Of a stretch of 64,000 nt of DNA, positions 26,201 to 36,759 are shown piece after piece. Location: assembly GCA_014800815.1 (NCBI GenBank), contig JAAVFI010000002.1, forward strand, positions 51,083 through 115,082. The letters are read 5' to 3'. The position numbers and the translations under genes are program-made. Source of the stretch: Bacteroidales bacterium. GTDB taxonomy: Bacteria > Bacteroidota > Bacteroidia > Bacteroidales > Muribaculaceae. The stretch's first letter is position 1; the number at the start of each line of letters is the position of its first letter. The notes beneath the pieces are model-generated. The model was not told the origin of the DNA. It worked only from the letters and a program-made list of their open reading frames with translations, and made no database searches.

Positions 26201-27804
26201 CCGTACCCCTCGACAAGTATGCAGGTTCGACTCGCATGCAGCTCGGCCTTGAGATGTTTGTAGACAATTTCACCGGCTACTACTACGTGCTTGTAGATAA
26301 AATCAGCATCATCGACAATCCCGAGTTCGACATGATGATGATCAATATGGAAGTGCCCGAACGTGTAAACGCAGGCGAAGCCTTCCCCTCCTCAGTTACT
26401 GTGGTAAACGGCGGCTTCAAGACCGTTGACACTTACACCATCAACGCTATTGCCAACGGCACCAAGGTGGCAAGCAAAGAGTGCGGTCCTATCGAACCCG
26501 ATGAAGTACAGGTTGTAGAACTTGACGTACCCCTTTCGTCGAACGCTACAAGCCTCGAGCTCATCATGGGTGTTGAGTGCGACGGCGACGACGATCCTTC
26601 GAACGACGCATGGATTTCTACCGGCATCCAGGTGATGCGTTCACGCTATCCCCAGCCTGTATCTCTCATCAACCGCTCGACCGACAACGATAAGGTAGAG
26701 CTCGAATGGACAGAACCCGCCTCGATATATCAGGCATCTCTGACCGACGACATGGAAAGCCTCGAACACGGCAGCGTGGGCGGCATCGACGTGAAGTACG
26801 ACTTCTCGGCTAAGAAATACGTGATAAATCAAACCGAAGGCAAAATCGGCCCGTACAAGGTGGTTGACAACGACCAAATGCTCACTACGTCGACCTTTGG
26901 TATGATGGGTATCCTCCCTCACGACCGCGACGGTATGGCATGTCAGGTAATCAACCTCCACGCTATCCCCGGTCTGGAAGCCTTCTCTTCTATCTGGGCA
27001 GCTCACAGCGGCGGTGCTCTTCTCTGCTTCTGGCAGTCGCGTACTCCCGAAGACAACTTCGATATCCCCAACGATGACTGGCTGATTCTCCCCCGTCTTG
27101 CCGAAGATGACCCCCGTATTTCTTTCTGGGCTAAATCGCTTACCTCTACCTACGGTGAGGAATCTTTCGAAATCATGGTATCTATGGACGGCGACAACAT
27201 CGAAGATTTCGTAAGCTATCAGAATGTTGTGAACGTTCCTGCGGGCTACTCTGCAAGCGCCAACGCCGGCTACACCTTCTATGAGTTCGAACTTCCCGAA
27301 GGTACACAGTACGTAGCAATCCACTACAATGCAGGTGGTACCACAGCTCTCCTTATCGACGACCTTACCTACACTCCCGCCGATAACTACCAGGACCTCA
27401 CTCTCCTTGGCTACAACGTATATCGCAACGGTGTGAAGATCAATAAGGAACTCCTCAAGGACGTAAACTTCACCGATACTCCCGAAGAAGACGGCGACTA
27501 CCTCTACAACGTAACCACCGTATTTGCAGAAGGTGAATCGCGCTACTCCAACACCGTACGTGTCACCGGCTACCACTCTTCGGTTGAAGGTGTAAGCGCC
27601 GACTCAAACGTTACCGTCACAGTCAACGGACACGATATCGTGGTGAAAGGTGCCGAAGGCAGCACCGTATCGCTCTACGGCACCGACGGTCGTCTGCTCG
27701 ATACCCGCAACTCTGCAGGCAGCGTCGAAAGCTTCCGCTCAGTATCTGCAGGAGCATACGTTGTCCGCGCCGGCGGTGCCGCTTCTGTGGTAATCGTAAA
27801 ATAA
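23242..27804 (+). CDS. Large secreted adhesin-like protein (choice-of-anchor J and FN3 domains)
   Basis: 1,520 residues with a signal peptide (about 1-25, ending AVAQ). Residues about 85-310 form short repeated beta units (YGIAVDGNLYSINPATG, MYWAAGNNLYAVDTTTG), a propeller-like domain. Three jelly-roll domains of the choice-of-anchor J (cleaved adhesin) type follow, recognisable by DDWLISPGLNL, FESFEG and NDDWLILPRL with late LLIDDLTY, with fibronectin type III units between them. The tail (VEGVSADSNV, then VSLYGTDGRLLDTRNS, ending VVIVK) is type IX secretion-like. It lies 21 bases before the M6 protease gene and shares its promoter. Confidence 0.8.
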   Translation: MTTKSKLLVGVLATVGFISTQSAVAQPRKVEAKVPHAPVEERSLTHPLEYYFPQSTPSIVLNNVAAKASAPVARAEAEDEASSSSFYGLVKQGSTYNVIEFAVEPETTPAVKKANLSGNPSMTFAGAVYYSGKLYTVTNLMNMMFNIYEYDVNSWIMSGNVSNRTNPYAVSFTANQADKIVYGSFTNATGSAFDFGTYDMKTAAKTVIAALSQRFVAIAADNAGAVYGIAVDGNLYSINPATGAATVIGSTGQTVGTSLQSATIDSETGRMYWAAGNNLYAVDTTTGAATLAATIGGDAISDWTCLYTIPFTAGSTPEWVSSLKAVFEGDTTNGTVSFILPSVDTSGATLTNTLEYHILVDDKEVASGSGQPGTAVSEAVTVSDGTHKFSVYTVNNSTKGLESYISLFVGHDTPCTPAGITVAAQDNDDVVISWEPVIAGVSGAYVDVDAMTYRVVRQPGNIVLAEAAKATSITDSSIEEYGFYTYEVTATDGKKTSEPGVSDRSLLGFAKGVNLPYSYEFDDVDGFGVFHQVDANEDGWAWKYDESRDIVWFEVNPNKDSDDWLISPGLNLEKGMNYCVEIKFTGTARLVPHYFDVCYGTSPDIKDLKHAIITKAGFVTRASTHLWFNSEVEGLSFIGIRVVTPAVEDAFMIESFGVTEGYANGAPAQVLTPKAVAAPNGARSATISFDLPKVDFSGKTLQSILAAKVVNTTTGNVIEVPNPAVAGHLDVVDENPAEGNNDYVITSYTADGESLPKTVNVWVGPDFPGAPLNVQWVQTGANRVRVSWNAPEVGQHGGYIVPSDLKYLVMVPETDQVITNNATETELEFDIQMDGTQTVLSFGVCGINDKGLGVAARSNESAYGAGIKCPFFESFEGAALHSTPWMVKQVEGYNSCNIVTDIAGVPVTSYDDEGMAVFTTLSVGSTRFETPLLDLSNLENPALKMWVYFIGPDARFVVRANDNSGTDWTDLMTIPNVGSLSGWHLVTVPLDKYAGSTRMQLGLEMFVDNFTGYYYVLVDKISIIDNPEFDMMMINMEVPERVNAGEAFPSSVTVVNGGFKTVDTYTINAIANGTKVASKECGPIEPDEVQVVELDVPLSSNATSLELIMGVECDGDDDPSNDAWISTGIQVMRSRYPQPVSLINRSTDNDKVELEWTEPASIYQASLTDDMESLEHGSVGGIDVKYDFSAKKYVINQTEGKIGPYKVVDNDQMLTTSTFGMMGILPHDRDGMACQVINLHAIPGLEAFSSIWAAHSGGALLCFWQSRTPEDNFDIPNDDWLILPRLAEDDPRISFWAKSLTSTYGEESFEIMVSMDGDNIEDFVSYQNVVNVPAGYSASANAGYTFYEFELPEGTQYVAIHYNAGGTTALLIDDLTYTPADNYQDLTLLGYNVYRNGVKINKELLKDVNFTDTPEEDGDYLYNVTTVFAEGESRYSNTVRVTGYHSSVEGVSADSNVTVTVNGHDIVVKGAEGSTVSLYGTDGRLLDTRNSAGSVESFRSVSAGAYVVRAGGAASVVIVK

Positions 27805-27825
27805 ACCTATAACAACGCTTTATCA

Positions 27826-30675
27826 ATGATTTCAGAAAAAATCAATGGTATGGTGAAAGGAGGAGTGCTGCTGTCGGCAGCACTCCTTTCATCACTACCG
27901 GCTTTAGCTATACCGGCCCACGGCGGTCTGTCGGTAATCAATCAGTCCGACGGCACCTCGGTTACTTTCAGCCTGCTTGGCGATGAGTTCCGTGCGATGT
28001 ATGTATCGGCCGACGGCTACCTTCTCCTCCCCGGCTCTCACGGAGATCTATTCTACGCCTGCCGTGCCGCCGACGGAAGTATCGTGCCGTCCGACGTGCT
28101 TGCCACCGACACTCCCGATGCCGCCACCGCCTCTTTCAAGGCTTCTATCGACAAAGAGAGTATCAAAGATTCGTTTGCAAGCGAATCGGCCCGAGAATCG
28201 GCTGCCCGCCGTGCCCGCGCAGTAGCCTCGCGAGCTCCCGATAATAAAATCAACGACTATCCCACAATCGGTGAGCAGAAGGTGCTGGTGATTCTCGCCC
28301 GCTTTGCCGATATCGACTTCTATACCCCCGATATTCATACGGCTATCGACCGCTCTCTCAACGAGCCGGGATATAACCACAACGGTTCGACGGGTAGTGT
28401 GCGCGACTATTTCATCGACAACTCCAACGGCCTCTATAAGCCCGAAATGGTTGTCTACGGTCCTGTGACACTGCCTCAGAATATGGAGTACTACGGTGCG
28501 CCCAACGGCCTTGCCCAGGACTCCCGTCCCGGCGAGATGATCCGTGATGCGTGCCGTCTGCTCGACGACGAAATCGACTTCAGTCAGTTCGACCTTGACC
28601 ACGACGGAGAGATTGACAATGTGTACCTCTTCTTCGCTGGTTACAGCCAGGCCGACGGCGCCAACCCCAATACTATCTGGCCGCACGCCGCTCACGCCTG
28701 GGGACAGACACTCGCTACTTTCGACGGAGTTCGCCTCAACCACTACGCCTGCTCCAACGAAGTGGAATTCGGCACCAACAAACTGGTGAATATCGGTACG
28801 TTCTGTCACGAATTCTCGCACGTGCTCGGTCTGCCCGACCTCTATGCTACCGACTACTCGAATAAGGCTCATCCCGGCGAATGGTCTCTTATGGCTGAAG
28901 GCGGACGTCTGAACGACAGCCGTACTCCTCCCTGCATGAGCGCCTACGAGAGATACTCGCTCGGCTGGCTCGAGCCTACCGAGCTCGTACCTTCGGCAAA
29001 GAGTTTCGAGCTCCCCGATATCTCCGAGAACGAAGCGCTTATTCTCCGTTCGCCCACCAACCCCAAGGAGATTTTCATGTTTGAATATCGTGCGAAGAAA
29101 GGTTGGGACAGCTATATTCCCGGTCATGGCATGCTTGTATGGCATGTCGACTTTGATGCCGACCTATGGACTTCGAATATTGTCAACAACGATGCTTCGC
29201 ACCAGTATATCGACCTCCTCGAAGCCAATAATTCCTACTATTCGCGCGAGGGCAATGCCTTCCCCGGAACCTCCGACGTTCGCTCTATTACCGACGCTAC
29301 AACTCCCTCGCTGCGCGACTGGAGCGGCAAAGACAGCGGTATAGGTATATACAATATCACCGAGACTGCCGACGGCAAGGTGAAATTCAATGTCATCGAC
29401 GCCTCGGCTAAACTTGCCACTCCCAAAGTTGCGTCGGCTACAGAGATTTCTCCAGTGTCGTTCGTTGCCAACTGGGAGGCTGTCGAAGGCGCCGACTCCT
29501 ATGTGATAGACGTGTTCACTTCAACCCGCGTAGGTTCGTCGATTGTTCGCACCTATCTTCCCGACTATCGCGTGAAGGTTGTAGAGGGCGCTACTTTGCT
29601 CGAAGTGACAGGTCTCGAGCCCGCCACCACCTATTATTATTCGGTACGCGCAATGGGCGGCTCGCACATCAGCGAGTACAGCAACGACGCCATGGTGACA
29701 ACCGGCGACAAGGATTTCCGTTTCTTTGCACCCGAAACCGATGCTCCCGCCGACGTATTCGGCACATCGTTCACCGCCAACTGGAAGGCTCTCGAAGGGG
29801 CTACAAGCTACTTCGTCACCGTCTATGAGGTGAGCGAGGGTGAGACAGAGACTTACACCAACGATTTCTCCGGCGAGACCGTAACTCCCTACGGCTGGAC
29901 TGCCTCGGCAGCTTGCGCTATAAGCAACTTCTACGGAGGTGCGGCGCGGCCTGCTTTGACTATGGCCGGCGACCTCTACATCCAGTCGCCCGGCGACGAA
30001 CGCGATATGGTTTCGGCCAAGTTCTGGTGCCGCGGCCTCACAAGCTCGTGGGACGACGTGAATGAGGTAGTCGTATCGGGTTATCGCGGACTCGGCGAGT
30101 GGATCGAACTGGACCGCATCTGGCCCGTATCTACCGACTCAAAGGGTGAGACCATAACTCTCTCTGCCGACGAATTTCCGGCTCCCGTTCACGCTCTCCG
30201 TATCGAGTTCAAGCGTCCCTACGGCTCGGGTACTCTCGTGGTAGACGATATCGAAGTAGTGCACGGCGCTACCTCGAAAGCCGTTGTTGAAGGCTATCAG
30301 GCCAAGAGCGTTGGCAATGTGCTCAGCGCCGAAATTACAGGTCTCAAGCCCGAAACACTCTATCACTACGTTGTATCCGCTACCGACGGCACACTTCAGT
30401 CGTCCGACTCTTGGGCACGCCCCGTGCGCACTACCAAGTTCTCGGGTGTTGAAGGCGTAAGCGCAGGCGGCAATGTCGCTGTAAGCGTAAGCGGCCTCGG
30501 CGTGACAGCTTCAAACGGCACCTCTGCCGATGCTGTAGTTGAAGTTTACGATATCGCCGGCATGAAAGTAGCTGCTGCTACTGTTGCGGCAGGCTCATCG
30601 GCAACCGTGAGTGTCCCCGCACGCGGCATCTATCTCATCAAAACTCCCGAAAAGGTTATCAAGGTGGTAATCTGA
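27826..30675 (+). CDS. Secreted M6-family metalloprotease with FN3 and sorting tail
   Basis: 949 residues with a signal peptide (about 12-28). The catalytic M6 domain (about 145-480) carries the zinc motif CHEFSHVLGLPDLY (HEFSH at about 328-332) and an acidic calcium-type loop, DLDHDGEIDNVY. A downstream Met-containing turn is seen at WSLMAEGG. FN3-like domains fill about 530-620 and 845-870, with a jelly-roll domain between them. The C-terminal tail (VEGVSAGGNV, then VEVYDIAGMKV, ending KVVI) resembles the upstream adhesin. It probably degrades host or dietary protein at the cell surface. Confidence 0.88.
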   Translation: MISEKINGMVKGGVLLSAALLSSLPALAIPAHGGLSVINQSDGTSVTFSLLGDEFRAMYVSADGYLLLPGSHGDLFYACRAADGSIVPSDVLATDTPDAATASFKASIDKESIKDSFASESARESAARRARAVASRAPDNKINDYPTIGEQKVLVILARFADIDFYTPDIHTAIDRSLNEPGYNHNGSTGSVRDYFIDNSNGLYKPEMVVYGPVTLPQNMEYYGAPNGLAQDSRPGEMIRDACRLLDDEIDFSQFDLDHDGEIDNVYLFFAGYSQADGANPNTIWPHAAHAWGQTLATFDGVRLNHYACSNEVEFGTNKLVNIGTFCHEFSHVLGLPDLYATDYSNKAHPGEWSLMAEGGRLNDSRTPPCMSAYERYSLGWLEPTELVPSAKSFELPDISENEALILRSPTNPKEIFMFEYRAKKGWDSYIPGHGMLVWHVDFDADLWTSNIVNNDASHQYIDLLEANNSYYSREGNAFPGTSDVRSITDATTPSLRDWSGKDSGIGIYNITETADGKVKFNVIDASAKLATPKVASATEISPVSFVANWEAVEGADSYVIDVFTSTRVGSSIVRTYLPDYRVKVVEGATLLEVTGLEPATTYYYSVRAMGGSHISEYSNDAMVTTGDKDFRFFAPETDAPADVFGTSFTANWKALEGATSYFVTVYEVSEGETETYTNDFSGETVTPYGWTASAACAISNFYGGAARPALTMAGDLYIQSPGDERDMVSAKFWCRGLTSSWDDVNEVVVSGYRGLGEWIELDRIWPVSTDSKGETITLSADEFPAPVHALRIEFKRPYGSGTLVVDDIEVVHGATSKAVVEGYQAKSVGNVLSAEITGLKPETLYHYVVSATDGTLQSSDSWARPVRTTKFSGVEGVSAGGNVAVSVSGLGVTASNGTSADAVVEVYDIAGMKVAAATVAAGSSATVSVPARGIYLIKTPEKVIKVVI

Positions 30676-30696
30676 TTCGCTGAGTGATACAAAATC

Positions 30697-30742
30697 AAAC
30701 CGGGCAACAGGACGGCCGAATGGTGTTCCTGTTGCCCGGTTT
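30697..30742. terminator. Strong bidirectional terminator
   Basis: A 16-base perfect stem, AAACCGGGCAACAGGA with TCCTGTTGCCCGGTTT, between the convergent protease gene and sufS. Confidence 0.9.
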
Positions 30743-30769
30743 CTATTTAGTCGGTCCTCCGACCGATAC

Positions 30770-31990
30770 TTACATAAGCATGGGGGCGATGCGCTTGAGG
30801 GCGGCTATGAAAGCGTCTACCTCTTCGCGTGTATTGTAGAGGGCGAATGCCGCACGTACGGTGCCTTCGATGCCGAGGGTCTCCATGAGCGGCTGTGCGC
30901 AGTGGTGACCGGTGCGCACGGCAATGCCGAGCTGGTCGAGGAGAATACCCGTGTCGTAGTGGTGGGCTGTACCGATGAGGAACGATATTACTGCGCTCTT
31001 GCCGGGTGCCGTTCCGAAAATGCGCATGCCCGGAATTTCGAGCATACGCTCCGTGGCGTAGGTGAGCAGCGAATGCTCGTGAGCGGCTATCGCGTCGATG
31101 CCCACACTCTCCATATAGTCAATGGCACGTGCAAAGGCAGCGGCTCCTACATAGTCGGGAGTACCGGCTTCGAACTTGAAGGGGAGGTCGGCCCACGTTG
31201 TGCCCGAGAAGCTTACGTGGCCTATCATCTCGCCGCCGCCCTGATATGGAGGCATGGCTTCGAGCAGTTCTTTGCGTCCGTAGAGCACGCCTATACCCGT
31301 GGGGCCGTACATCTTGTGCGATGAAAAGGCGTAGAAGTCTGCGCCTATTTCCTGCACGTTTATCTTGAGGTGCGCTATGGCCTGGGCGCCGTCGACAAGT
31401 ATTTTCGCTCCGTGGTTGTGGGCGTATTCCGCCATTTCAGTCACAGGATTCACCGTACCGAGTACGTTGGATACGTGGGTGACGGCCACAAGACGTGTGC
31501 GGGGTGTGAAGAGTGCGCGGTAGGCCTCGATATCGAGCGAGCCGTCGGGAAGTATGGGCACTACTTTGATAGCGATGCGCTTGCGACGCTGCAGCAGCTG
31601 CCAGGGCACAATGTCGGAGTGGTGCTCCATGACGGTGAGAATAATCTCGTCGCCGTCTTCGAGCATGTCGCCGAATGACGAGGCCACGAGGTTGATACTC
31701 TCGGTAGTGCCGCGGGTGAAGATTATCTCCTCGGTGCTCGCTGCGCCTATGAAGGCTCTCACGCGCTCGCGGGTATGCTCCATGGCCGCCGTGGCTTCCT
31801 GCGAGAGGCAGTGCACGCCGCGGTGAACGTTGGCCTTGGAGGTATAGTATATGCACTCGATGTCTTCCACCACGGCGCGCGGCGTCTGGGTGGAGGCGGC
31901 GTTGTCGAGGTATATCAGAGGCTTGCCGTTGACCTTCCGCGTGAGTATGGGGAAGTCGTGGCGGAGCGCTTCAACGTCGAAATTTTTCAT
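30770..31990 (-). CDS. sufS: SufS cysteine desulfurase
   Basis: 406 residues. This PLP enzyme takes sulfur from cysteine for Fe-S cluster assembly. The PLP lysine is Lys226 in SSHKMYGP, the persulfide Cys is Cys364 in RTGHHCAQP, and His123 lies in MEHHSD. These numbers equal those of E. coli SufS, which supports the start at 31990; the frame is open much further upstream, but that part overlaps sufD. No sufE or sufU gene is visible in the window. Last gene of sufBCDS, 11 bases after sufD. Confidence 0.95.
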   Translation of the reverse strand: MKNFDVEALRHDFPILTRKVNGKPLIYLDNAASTQTPRAVVEDIECIYYTSKANVHRGVHCLSQEATAAMEHTRERVRAFIGAASTEEIIFTRGTTESINLVASSFGDMLEDGDEIILTVMEHHSDIVPWQLLQRRKRIAIKVVPILPDGSLDIEAYRALFTPRTRLVAVTHVSNVLGTVNPVTEMAEYAHNHGAKILVDGAQAIAHLKINVQEIGADFYAFSSHKMYGPTGIGVLYGRKELLEAMPPYQGGGEMIGHVSFSGTTWADLPFKFEAGTPDYVGAAAFARAIDYMESVGIDAIAAHEHSLLTYATERMLEIPGMRIFGTAPGKSAVISFLIGTAHHYDTGILLDQLGIAVRTGHHCAQPLMETLGIEGTVRAAFALYNTREEVDAFIAALKRIAPMLM

Positions 31991-32001
31991 GAGCGAGCGT
32001 T

Positions 32002-33366
32002 TTAGTCCTGATTCTTGATTGAACGGCAAGCCGAAGCGCAGGCATCGCACGAAGCGGCTGCACCGCTCAGGCGTTTTTCGACAAGCACGTGGAGGCGCTG
32101 GCGCAGCACTTCGTAGGAAATATTGTCGATAACGTCGGCCATGAAAGCCTGTGTGAGCATATTGCGTGCTTCGGTGGCGGGAATGCCTCGGCTCTGCATG
32201 TAGAACATTGCGCGATCGTCGAGCTGACCGGTAGTGGCACCGTGTCCGCACTTCACTTCGTCGCAGTATATTTCGAGCTGAGGAGCAGCTGTCATGCGGG
32301 CTGTCTCGCCGATAAGTAGGTTGCGGTTGGTCTGTACGGCATCGGTGAAAGCAGCGCCTTCCTCGACTATAATCTTGCCGCCGAAACCGCCGCGAGACTC
32401 ATCGTAGAGAGCGTTCTTGAAGAGCTGGCGGCTTGTGCAGTGGCATGCGGAGTGGCGCAGTGTCACCTGATTGTCGACTATCTGGGCGCCGGCACAGATA
32501 GCAAGTCCGCCGAGCACGGTTTCTGCATGGTCGCCTTCTACATTAATATTATATTCATTGCGGGTAATGCCGCCGTGAAGATATATAGTGTGTGCACTGA
32601 ATCGCGAATCGGCGGCCTGGTGAACGTTGAGTCGCCACCAGCGGCGCGATACCGATGTATTTTCTTCAATATCGTAGAGTTCTACCGATGCGTTGGGTGC
32701 AACCAGTACGTCGATAACCTCGAGGCTGAGCTGCTCCACGGTCTCCGAGAGAGTGTGGTCGCAGAGAAGCAGACGCATGTCCGAACCCTCGTCGGCGAGT
32801 ATCACGATACGTCGTGCCGAAAGCATGGGCGAAGTCGAGGCCGCTATGTTGACGAGCTGAAGAGGGCGCTCGAGGTGCGCGCCTTTTGCAAGGTGAACGA
32901 GCACGCCGTCGGAGAGCAGCATGGCGTTAAGAGCCGACGCGAGATCGGTGGTTTCGAGTGCCTTTGCCACGGCTTTCTGCAGGTGAGCGGGAACGCTGCG
33001 TAGCGAGCATACGGTCACTCCCTCGGGGAGATTGACCGTGAGTTCGTCGGTGGGCAGGAATGAATCGTTGGCAACTACGGCGGGAAGACTGTTGATAGTC
33101 GTCACTCCGCAGCGCAGAGCCGAGTCGATATCGGCGGGAGTGTCAACACCGAATATATTCACTCCGTAGTCGGGAGCCGCGAGTGCGTGGGGCGAGACAG
33201 GCTCTACGCCTGTAGGGTCGGAATGATAAGCCTCGGCAGCCTTTACGGCAGCTTCATAGCCGCGGCGGTTGATGCCGTCGATGAAGTCGGAGGCCGATTT
33301 GCGTCCGGCGCGATGTTCGTGCCAGAGCGCAGTGTACTGTTTGAAACTGTCTGCGTGGCTCATCAT
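32002..33366 (-). CDS. sufD: SufD scaffold subunit
   Basis: 454 residues. SufD forms the SufBC2D scaffold on which Fe-S clusters are built. The right-handed beta-helix core is indicated by the SufB/SufD signature near the end (DEVKCGHGATTGQLDDRAMF, then YMQSRGIPATEARNML). The extreme C-terminus is Cys-rich (SCDACASAC), which is unusual and may bind metal. The start overlaps the sufC stop by four bases (ATGA), so translation is coupled. Confidence 0.93.
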   Translation of the reverse strand: MMSHADSFKQYTALWHEHRAGRKSASDFIDGINRRGYEAAVKAAEAYHSDPTGVEPVSPHALAAPDYGVNIFGVDTPADIDSALRCGVTTINSLPAVVANDSFLPTDELTVNLPEGVTVCSLRSVPAHLQKAVAKALETTDLASALNAMLLSDGVLVHLAKGAHLERPLQLVNIAASTSPMLSARRIVILADEGSDMRLLLCDHTLSETVEQLSLEVIDVLVAPNASVELYDIEENTSVSRRWWRLNVHQAADSRFSAHTIYLHGGITRNEYNINVEGDHAETVLGGLAICAGAQIVDNQVTLRHSACHCTSRQLFKNALYDESRGGFGGKIIVEEGAAFTDAVQTNRNLLIGETARMTAAPQLEIYCDEVKCGHGATTGQLDDRAMFYMQSRGIPATEARNMLTQAFMADVIDNISYEVLRQRLHVLVEKRLSGAAASCDACASACRSIKNQD

Positions 33367-34127
33367 TCGTTGTCGACTTGTTCTTTAATCCAGTCGTAGC
33401 CCTTCTCTTCGAGTTCGAGGGCGAGCTCGGGACCACCCGAGTACACGATGCGACCCTTGTAGAGGATGTGTACGAAGTCGGGCTTGATGTAGTCGAGCAG
33501 ACGCTGGTAGTGAGTGATGACAATAGTGGCGTTGCGGTCGGTGCGGAGCTTGTTCACGCCGCCGGCCACGATGCGGAGGGCGTCGATGTCGAGACCCGAG
33601 TCTGTTTCGTCGAGGATAGAGAGCTTGGGCTCGAGTACTGCCATCTGGAAGATTTCGTTGCGCTTTTTCTCACCGCCGGAGAAACCTTCGTTTACCGAGC
33701 GCGACGCGAGTTTATTGTCGAGTTCGACGATAGCACGCTTCTGGCGCATGAGCTTGAGGAAGTCGGCAGCCGACATCGGGGGCTCGTTGAAGTATTTGCG
33801 CTTGGCATTTACGGCTGCACGCATGAAGTTTACCATAGTAACGCCGGGGATTTCCACGGGGTACTGGAAGGAGAGGAAGAGGCCTTCGTGGCTGCGGTCT
33901 TCGGGTGAGAGAGCCAGAAGGTCTACGCCGTTGAGGGTGGCCGAACCGCCGGTGACCGTGAAACGCGGGTCTCCTGCAAGAACGCCCGAGAGGGTACTCT
34001 TGCCCGAGCCGTTGGGGCCCATGATTGCATGTACTTCGCCGGGGCGGACAGTGAGGTTGATGCCCCTGAGTATTTCTTTGCCGTCGATACCGGCACGTAA
34101 ATCGCTTACTTTGAGTAAATCTTCCAT
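33363..34127 (-). CDS. sufC: SufC ATPase
   Basis: 254 residues, an ABC-type ATPase that drives conformational change of the SufBCD scaffold. Walker A is GPNGSGKST (residues 37-45), the Q-loop is in LSFQYPVEIPG, the signature is FSGGEKKRNE, and Walker B is LSILDETDSGLD with the SufC-specific Asp-Glu-Thr. No membrane segment is present. The stop overlaps the sufD start by four bases; sufB ends 45 bases upstream. Confidence 0.96.
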   Translation of the reverse strand: MEDLLKVSDLRAGIDGKEILRGINLTVRPGEVHAIMGPNGSGKSTLSGVLAGDPRFTVTGGSATLNGVDLLALSPEDRSHEGLFLSFQYPVEIPGVTMVNFMRAAVNAKRKYFNEPPMSAADFLKLMRQKRAIVELDNKLASRSVNEGFSGGEKKRNEIFQMAVLEPKLSILDETDSGLDIDALRIVAGGVNKLRTDRNATIVITHYQRLLDYIKPDFVHILYKGRIVYSGGPELALELEEKGYDWIKEQVDNE

Positions 34128-34172
34128 ATCTTGTGCGGTGTTTCCGCTAATTCTTTTACGTGTTTAAATTCT

Positions 34173-35645
<1,473 letters not shown>

Positions 35646-35681
35646 TGTAGAAGTGTTTTATAGTCTGTCAATGTTTAACAA

Positions 35682-36167
35682 TCAGTCGCGCATTTCGGTT
35701 GCCATATAGCCCATGACGCTGGGTGCAAAACTTGCCACGGTAGTGCGCCACGGCTTGGTGGGGGTGGCGAAGTGCGTCCTGTCGGCAGGTACGGCAAGGA
35801 GGTAGACGTTTACCGCGATGCTTGCGAGGAGCAGCCATACTCCTACCGAGAATACCGCTCCGGCGATACGGTCGACCAGACGGATGTGCAGCGTGCCGAA
35901 AAGTTTTACTATCATCCCTGCAAGGAGTCGCACCACAAGCAATACCGCTATAAAGAGCAGTATGTACAGCCCGACGCGGTAGGCCTCGGCATGTGCTGCG
36001 GCGGGATTTACAAACCGCGCCACCAGTGTAGGTCCGAAGAGCCTGCAGACCACAATACCGAGTATGATACCGCAGATTGTGCCTGCCTGATGTATGAAAC
36101 CTTTCATGGCGCCGACGATAGCTGCCACGAGAATCACGCCAAGTATAATTATATCGAGAGGACTCAT
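35682..36167 (-). CDS. CvpA-family membrane protein
   Basis: 161 residues with four hydrophobic helices (about 1-22, 28-45, 65-88, 103-125). It opens MSPLDIIILGVILVAAIVGA, as in CvpA/colicin V production proteins, which also have a Gly-rich first helix and a basic residue before helix 2 (MKGF). The family function is unclear; links to envelope homeostasis and purine synthesis have been reported. It sits directly upstream of sufB on the same strand. Confidence 0.85.
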   Translation of the reverse strand: MSPLDIIILGVILVAAIVGAMKGFIHQAGTICGIILGIVVCRLFGPTLVARFVNPAAAHAEAYRVGLYILLFIAVLLVVRLLAGMIVKLFGTLHIRLVDRIAGAVFSVGVWLLLASIAVNVYLLAVPADRTHFATPTKPWRTTVASFAPSVMGYMATEMRD

Positions 36168-36192
36168 TATTTTTCAACTGCTTTTGATGATG

Positions 36193-36223
36193 CAAAATTA
36201 CGAAAAATAATTGTTCTTCGCAA
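36193..36223 (-). promoter_or_regulatory. Promoter for the cvpA-suf transcript
   Basis: On the minus strand, TTG (36223-36221), 20 bases, TAATTTTG (36200-36193), ending 26 bases before the cvpA-family ATG. Confidence 0.6.
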
Positions 36224-36251
36224 TGCGCGCGTACTATATATGAACGCATGA

Positions 36252-36284
36252 CGCCCGCACAACCGTCGATTCGGTGTGCGGGCG
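36252..36284 (-). terminator. Possible terminator of the winged-helix gene
   Basis: CGCCCGCACAACC pairs with GGTGTGCGGGCG, with one bulged A. A very GC-rich stem without a T-run, so terminator function is uncertain. Confidence 0.4.
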
Positions 36285-36307
36285 CCGCAATAAGGTGTAG
36301 TAGAGGA

Positions 36308-36523
36308 TTATTCCTGAACGAGAGCTACGATAAGTTCTTTCTCATCTTCGGGGTCCTGACTGAGAGTGATTTTGCCTTCGCGGGCAAGCCAGCCGAGGGC
36401 TGCGAACACTTCTTTATCTTTGAGCTTGGTTATTTTTTTGAGCTGCTTGATTCCGAGGGCGTCTGTGCCGTTGAGGGCTACCCATACAGTTCCGGCATCG
36501 GTGCCGATTTTTTCAGTGTTCAT
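36308..36523 (-). CDS. Small winged helix-turn-helix protein (PF10771-like)
   Basis: 71 residues forming one winged helix: TVWVALNGTDALGIKQLKKI (helices 1-2), KDKEVFAALGWLAREGKI (recognition helix) and TLSQDPEDEKELIVAL (wing). The family is common and well conserved in Bacteroidales as a stand-alone small DNA-binding protein of unknown targets. A -7 element TAATTTTG (36593-36586, minus strand) lies upstream. Monocistronic. Confidence 0.8.
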   Translation of the reverse strand: MNTEKIGTDAGTVWVALNGTDALGIKQLKKITKLKDKEVFAALGWLAREGKITLSQDPEDEKELIVALVQE

Positions 36524-36585
36524 GTTGTATGTATTTTAGTTAGACAAAAAATCAATAGCGTCGATATTTCGGTTACTTTACGCCA

Positions 36586-36593
36586 CAAAATTA
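36586..36593 (-). promoter_or_regulatory. -7 element of the winged-helix gene (TAATTTTG)
   Basis: TAATTTTG on the minus strand, about 60 bases before the ATG. No clear -33 TTTG at normal spacing. Confidence 0.5.
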
Positions 36594-36692
36594 GTAAATA
36601 AAGTTTAATTCCGATATCTGTGTATATAACAAATTTGACAATATTTTTGTTTTGTCGCTCTATATTATTGATAGTCAACGGTTAAGAATCAT

Positions 36693-36724
36693 TTTGCAAA
36701 AATGCTTTATAATGCGTAATTTTG
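36693..36724 (+). promoter_or_regulatory. Consensus promoter of the histidine kinase gene
   Basis: TTTG (36693-36696), 20 bases, TAATTTTG (36717-36724). Confidence 0.75.
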
Positions 36725-36759
36725 CAGTCCTTAATACCTAACTACTCGAATAACAAGAC

